Source: Macrosoma leucophasiata
Lineage: Eukaryota > Arthropoda > Insecta > Lepidoptera > Hedylidae
DNA: 64,000 bases
Direction: 5' to 3'
Assembly (NCBI GenBank): GCA_036365455.1
Contig: JAWQUS010000004.1
Location: 6,393,501-6,457,500, forward strand
Below, piece by piece: positions 59,226 through 64,000 of the stretch. Positions within the stretch are counted from its first letter, which is position 1. Each line of letters opens with the position of its first letter. The translations under genes were made by a program, and so were the position numbers. Under the pieces are notes generated by a model. It made no database searches. It worked only from the letters and a program-made list of their open reading frames with translations, and was not told the DNA's origin.

Positions 59226-59515
59226 CTTTTTTTTATGAATGTGGCAAACAAGCTCACATTGATGTTAAGTGATGACTGCAGCCTATAGACACCCACAGAA
59301 AGATCAGAGGTCAAAATGCAGATACGTTACCATTCCTGAGGCCTAAGGTGCCATGCCTCTGTGCCGGGCATTACAGAGCCGTACATTATCACCTGACCGG
59401 AAAACGATAGCGGAGAACACTATCGCTTAGCGTCAAGTATATAATTTGTATTATTAATTATTAATGCGGTGGAGCCTACGCCCGCGAGCTCCGTCACTGG
59501 AGCTCTAACACCAGT
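59226..59515 (-). repeat. Family X retroposon, full-length
   Basis: The plus strand reads TTTTTTTTATGAATGTGGCA through GATGACTGCAGCC and CTCCGTCACTGGAGCTCTAA to CACCAGT, inverted X. It lacks the GCATGCAGTT block and has a small AT-rich insertion near 59440. Confidence 0.85.
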
Positions 59516-60383
59516 AGCCATATATCACGTATATCTAATTATAGGCAGTTATTTTCAATACCACAGAGATGTATAAGTGTATATTTGTATCTTTCGTTTT
59601 TCAAATGAAATGAAAGAACAAAAGTCATAACGTAGAAATTGATCCCTGAAGCAGCAGATAGACCCTATAAGGTCCAAGAAATCAATTGTCATTTTTTTCG
59701 TGCTTCCTGAGGGATTGATAATTTCAAAGACTAATACAGATCCACACTTTGGAAAATGTATCAAGGCTATCGAATAATTTCTCACTTATAATTGCAGTTA
59801 CTTCTAGTCTGGATGATAAGTTCAGCCACAATCGAACTAGTCCAATAGTGTGTGAAAATAATTCAGTAGCTTCTTTTCTATATAAAAACTTATTAGCTAC
59901 CACATGAACACGTATGTATCATATGGTATACGTTTTAATTTTATCTATAATATCTAATTTACACGTAGGTAGATACGGTATACCTACATTCGTTAGTTTT
60001 GATGAAAATGATTGGTTTTGCAAATTTTCATAACTTTTTGGAAAAATCACAAATAGTACTGCCAACCCTACTTCGATCTAGACAACGTGCACTTCATTAA
60101 TTAATTACTACGGTAGGTAATTTTTCGCGTGACTTTCTCTAGACTCGCCTGGATTACTAATTAATTTATTTGTCTGAAATATTATTTAAGCTGGGATTAA
60201 TAAATTTGCATTATTTACACTTTGATACCATTATTCATCAGAATCATTGCTTTATTTTTGTCATGTTTACCTACTGGTAAAGGATTAAATACACGACACA
60301 TCAATGACATTTGAAAAAAATACCTTTTTTACTAATTAGAGGTATATAGTAGGGGAGAAGAATCTAGGTCGACCTTTACCTGT
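59516..60383. other. Unannotated stretch
   Basis: The minus-strand segment near 59675-59725 (CACGAAAAAAATGACAATTG) resembles 5.54-5.60 kb, suggesting an undescribed dispersed repeat. Nothing else assigned. Confidence 0.3.
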
Positions 60384-60694
60384 CTGTTTACCGAATAAAA
60401 CATTGTTTTTATCAAATTACATACATAAACAAACACGTCTTGCATGTATTGCCTATCAAAATATGTTCATACTCGTATAACATTTTTTTAATAGATACAT
60501 ACACAATACATCATAGACTTATTTTATAGGTTTAAAACTTTTAGTTTCAAACGCGTATGATTCGTTGACAAATGGATGAAACTTGTTAATTTTTTTTTCT
60601 AATTATGAACATAATATTTTGATAAGAAATACACGCAAAACGTGTTTGTTTATGTACGAAATTTGATAAAAACAATGTTTCATTCGGTAAACAG
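60384..60694. mobile_element. Foldback element with ~88-bp arms
   Basis: CTGTTTACCGAATAAAACAT...ATGTTCAT (60384-60470) is inverted against 60605-60694, with few mismatches and a 134-bp spacer. Weaker inversion extends outward to about 60367 and 60713. There is no coding capacity; a MITE with long terminal repeats is likely. Confidence 0.85.
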
Positions 60695-60713
60695 ATATGT
60701 GAAGATCGTCCTA

Positions 60714-61137
60714 CATTGGGATCTTAGACTATAAGGCACACTGGGGAAAAATAGAACGAATGTATCGTTAAAGCCTTACCGTAACTTAATAGGAAAAGAG
60801 TATAGAAAGTACATACCTAATAACAATATTGTAACTTGCGAACTAAAAGCTCGGTTCAATTCATTGAAATGAATGACCATTACTATTCAGGACAATTTTA
60901 ACACTATTAATCAAAGTGATTTGATGATAGGAATTTGTCATACTAAAATGCTTACTATAGAAGTTATTAGTCAATTGAGATGGGATCGAATGTCCTGATG
61001 ACTGATCAATTGACCCAGATAATTTTGTAGATATACAAATTAAATGATATGCTACCGTTAAATGGCATATACTGCTTAACGTCGCGCCGCCCCGTCCCGT
61101 CTCACCACGCCAAGCCAGTTGCTTTGCTTATGGACTT
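60714..61137. other. Unannotated stretch
   Basis: A GC-rich run at 61080-61122 (GCGCCGCCCCGTCCCGTCTC) abuts the next element. Otherwise nothing. Confidence 0.35.
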
Positions 61138-61535
61138 ATTACACGACACGGTATTCAGGGTAGGTACGATAGCCAGAGTCAGGGTAGTGTAATAACATTT
61201 AGGGAGTTAGGGCTCTAATTAGGGCGACCGGAGCTGCCCGGTCAGCCTATCGCCCTAACTACACATAGTAAAAATATGGAAACTACGTACAAAACGTTCA
61301 AAACGCGAGTTAGAGAGTGGCTCGGAGTTGCAGCACCGCGAGAACCGCTTAGGGGCCTCGTTGATGAGCATGTTTGTGTGATTGCACCGTTTCAACCTTT
61401 TGTACGTAGTTTCCATACTGTTCATATTTGTACTGTGACTGAGTTAGGCCCTGTTGACCGGATAGTGTAAGCGGCAACCCGGCGCGAGGCCAAGTCCACC
61501 CTTTCTGTCGGACCCTGAATACCGTGTCGTGTAAT
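61138..61535. mobile_element. 398-bp element with perfect 24-bp TIRs
   Basis: The left end (61138-61161, ATTACACGACACGGTATTCA then GGGT) and the right end (61512-61535) are exact inverted copies. Inside are a compound hairpin (TTAGGGCGA at 61219 with TCGCCCTAA at 61250; GACCGG with CCGGTC) and a second inverted-repeat element (61275-61417). The right interior is GC-rich. No target duplication was identified. The open frame 61276-61470 lies across the inner element and is incidental. Confidence 0.88.
61275..61417. mobile_element. Inner 143-bp inverted-repeat element
   Basis: TATGGAAACTACGTACAAAA (61275-61294) and its exact inverse (61398-61417) bound the segment, with weaker inversion for several more bases. 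It may be a MITE nested in the outer TIR element or a fixed part of it. Confidence 0.75.
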
Positions 61536-61951
61536 TGCTTTTTTTAACCTAAAGTAATTTTCCCTTGTTACACACGATCCATTTCCCGTTTACGTGACTA
61601 ATTAATATGACGATAATTATTACCACTATTACCAGGTAAACGCCTCAGAAAGTACGCAATCACGCCCACATTATCGAGACGTACAATCCAATTACTCGTA
61701 GTCTACTACGTACGAGTCAACAAACGCATAATTCGTGGCACGTGGGTGTTACGTGGGTTGCATTAAAATATCAGTGTACGCGCTAAAGTTTATGAATGGA
61801 ATTGGGAAGTACCCCAATTTCACTAATAAAATTATACGGAATAAATAGCGCCGTTAGCCAATTCGCAAATATATCGGGTCATTACTTAAATAGGCTTATA
61901 AATGGGAATTATTATAAAATGTACAACTGTTATTTTCGAAATGTATGATAA
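61536..61951. other. Unannotated stretch
   Basis: No feature assigned. Confidence 0.4.
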
Positions 61952-62004
61952 TACTAGCTGCGCCCGCGACTTCGCCTGCGTGAGAATTTATGATTGTTCA
62001 GTAT

Positions 62005-62387
62005 ACTGGTGGTAGAGCTCCAGTGACGGAGCTCGCGGGCGTAGGCACCACCGCATTACCTAATATACTTGCCGCTAAATGGTAGTGTTCAACACTATCG
62101 TGTTCCGGTCAGATGGTAATGTACGGCCCTGTAATTTCCGGCACAGAGGCATAAGAAAAAAGGTTGACTGTTAGAGAATGCCTAGTGGCATTAAGTCCGC
62201 CTAATGTACTCGGTGCATTGAAGAATAAATAAATAAATAAATAAATAAGACCTTAGGCCTCAGAAGTGGTAACGCATCTGCATTTTGACCTTGGTCTTTG
62301 TGTGGGTCTATAGGCTGCAGTCATCACTTAACATCAATGTGAACTGCATGCTTGTTTACCACTTCCATTACATAAAAAAAAAAAAAA
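62005..62387 (+). repeat. Family X retroposon, full-length, interrupted
   Basis: It runs ACTGGTGGTAGAGCTCCAG, GTGTTCAACACTATCGTG, then, after an 88-bp insertion, CTTAGGCCTCAGAAGTGG, GGCTGCAGTCATCAC and a 15-A tail. It lies between the two arms of the V hairpin, apparently inserted into the loop. Confidence 0.9.
62157..62244 (+). mobile_element. LINE 3' tail inserted in family X
   Basis: GAATGCCTAGTGGCATTAAG then TCCGCCTAATGTAC and an AAATAAATAAATAAATAAA tail is the 3' end of a lepidopteran LINE. ATAAGA at 62151-62156 and 62245-62250 is the likely target duplication. Only about 90 bp of the element inserted. Confidence 0.82.
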
Positions 62388-62590
62388 CAAATCTACCCGG
62401 ACGAAGTCGTGGGCAGAGCTAGTATAAATGTAGCCTAAGTTACTCCTGTTACTCCTGTTACCTTACTGTTACATCTGCCAGTGAAAGTCCCGTCAAAATC
62501 TCTTCCAACCATTCCCAAGATTAGCCCCGCCAAATAGACAGTCAGACAAAAATTGTAAAAAATGTTGTTTTGGTATATGTACCGTGTATA

Positions 62591-62654
62591 CATACATAAG
62601 TCCGCCTTATGTATAATTTCTGTGCATACATAAAAGAATAAATAAATAAATAAA
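62591..62654 (+). mobile_element. Second LINE 3' tail, inserted in family V
   Basis: ATAAGTCCGCCTTATGTATA and an AATAAATAAATAAATAAA tail match the same LINE 3' end. The V copy at 13.53 kb lacks this segment. Confidence 0.8.
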
Positions 62655-62736
62655 TATGCATTTAGTAAAAAGCGGTTATTTTTATATTACAAACAGACAC
62701 TTCAATTTTATTTATGTATTTGTATAGATGTATAGA

Positions 62737-62928
62737 TGAATACCTATTGTACATTTCGGGATTCATTGTACAGCCTTTTGGTGAGCAGAAAACTAAGGAA
62801 CTAGGACAAGCATGAACAAGATAAAGCATACAACATTTTTATATCAAATCAATAAAAAAAAAATCGTAATAATTCGGTCACATACACATACCTTAGATAC
62901 TAACGTTTAATCATATTCATTTATGAAT
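62737..62928. other. Unannotated short stretch
   Basis: No feature assigned. Confidence 0.4.
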
Positions 62929-63150
62929 AACTAGCTATAACCCGCGGCTCCCGCGTGTATGTAGCTTTTCGCGTAACCTGTGGAAACTCATCAAATCATC
63001 CCATGGCATCCCACAGCAACATTTTTTCGGGATAAAATCTATCCTATATATCCTATGTGTTAATCCAAGTTACCCTCTATGTGTGTGCAAAATTTAATGA
63101 AAATCGGTTCAGCATTTTTTGCTTAAAGCAGGAACAAATATAATATGATA
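62929..63150 (+). repeat. Dispersed repeat with CCGCGGC..CCCGCG head
   Basis: AACTAGCTATAACCCGCGGC, CTATATATCCTATGTGTTAA and GAAAATCGGTTCAGCATTTT follow the order of a repeat common in butterflies and moths. No coding capacity. Confidence 0.7.
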
Positions 63151-64000
63151 TGATGATATGATTTAAGAGACATTTCAGTCGCTACGTAAAGACAACAAAT
63201 CGTCATTATATTTATGGGTTACCTACTTATGCAGACTCGAAAATTTCAATGTAAATCTGTTGTATAGAATCAAAACCGACAGTCTGTCTATCTATGCAAT
63301 TAATCAAAAATCGAAAATCCTTCTTCATCAGAATAACCTGATGATAACTTAACAAAATCTCTATTCTTCCATTCCCAACACACCTATCCACATGGAAATC
63401 GCGTGACTCCATGACACCACCGTGGCACCACTCCCACTAACCATATACACTTATATAGGCCGCGTTCTCACACGCCACATGGCATGATAGTTATGTGTAT
63501 ACACGGTTTTATGTTCATACACATTTTTATTTAAGCTTTGACCCGATTCAAGAGTAGCTGTTGCTACAGTTTCATTTTTCTGTTTTGTATTGACGTAATA
63601 ATATGTAAATATGTACAAAAAAAATGTAGTGAAAATTTAAGGACGCATTCTAAAGTTTTTATTGCAAGCGAGCGAAACGGAAAGATAAAGAAGTAAAAAT
63701 CGTGAAAAGTAACATTAGAATCGCTTCAAATGTGGAGGAGAAAATCGATTTTACAAGCTTATAGATAAAGTAGCAGATATCTATAGAACAGAAGATTATA
63801 CATACCTAATAAACGAATCATTTGTCCGTATTCAAGGTAACAGTTAAAATCTCCTGTACTCATTACACATAGTGCAAAGTTTTGTAACACTTTTAGATGC
63901 AAGGGTTAATAATGAATCTTTTTCATATTTAGTAACGGTTCATTTAAACAACTTAAATAAATGAGCACAGCAATATAACCTTTTCAAACCTACAGGGAAA
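63151..64000. other. Unannotated stretch to window end
   Basis: No repeat of the window's families, RNA gene or coding segment was recognised. Confidence 0.4.

Larger units (their letters stand above)
61952..62736 (-). repeat. Family V element with two insertions
   Basis: V sequence occurs in three pieces: 61952-62004 (one hairpin arm), about 62388-62590 (other arm, GTCCCGTCAAAATC, GGTATATGTACCGTGTATAC) and 62655-62736 (TATGCATTTAGTAAAAAGCG). The gaps are an X retroposon and a LINE-tail insertion. The 13.3-kb copy serves as the empty site for both. Confidence 0.88.

Noticed and set aside
1..64000. CRISPR array, bacterial operon or phage-like system
   Set aside because: No spaced direct repeats, no ribosome-binding sites and no dense coding. 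Splice-like sites, SINEs and LINEs mark the DNA as eukaryotic.

Overview
This window looks like non-coding nuclear DNA from an insect, most likely a moth or butterfly. It is AT-rich, carries no intact host gene, and is full of short interspersed elements. Several have ends I associate with lepidopteran genomes: tRNA-derived SINEs, short elements ending in CTTGTTTGCCACTTCCATTA plus poly(A), repeats built around GACTTCGTCCGGGTAG, and the GGTTCCG...CGGAACCC class. This assignment rests on recognising repeat ends, not on a database search.

Layout. 0-13 kb: a run of short poly(A) retroposons (called family X here), a tRNA-SINE with target-site duplications (2.9-3.2 kb), a three-level nest at 7.45-8.45 kb (a TA-flanked MITE, broken by an RTE-like LINE fragment, itself broken by an X copy), an intact sister MITE at 8.78 kb, and LINE tails. 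13-21 kb: a family V element, a GC-richer element with imperfect inverted termini (17.6-18.2 kb), and a second copy of the tRNA-SINE (18.2 kb). 21.6-24.9 kb: a V element split by a 2.07-kb TA-flanked transposon holding a decayed pogo/Tigger-like transposase tail and a LINE fragment; the same V copy also carries a tandem array and a terminal hairpin. 25-49 kb: sparse, with two GGTTCCG-class repeats, a RT scrap, a 590-bp foldback element and LINE tails. 49-54 kb: a 1-kb 5'-truncated RTE-like LINE whose YADD box is replaced by a palindrome, then more LINE debris. 55-64 kb: perfect hairpins, a foldback element, a nested TIR element and another broken V copy.

Host signal. The window probably lies in a long intron of a minus-strand gene. 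Three minus-strand sites (junctions at about 2/3, 19839/19840 and 50744/50745) combine a CTAAT branch-like motif, a pyrimidine tract and CAG directly followed by GT. This is the arrangement of recursive (ratchet) splice sites. No comparable site was found on the plus strand by eye. The site at 50.7 kb also opens an 82-nt exon-like segment closed by GTAAGT, whose only open phase agrees with a second exon-like segment at 56.7 kb. I do not recognise the protein. These host calls are inference and need transcript data; most repeat calls rest on internal copy-to-copy comparison, target duplications or empty sites visible in the window.
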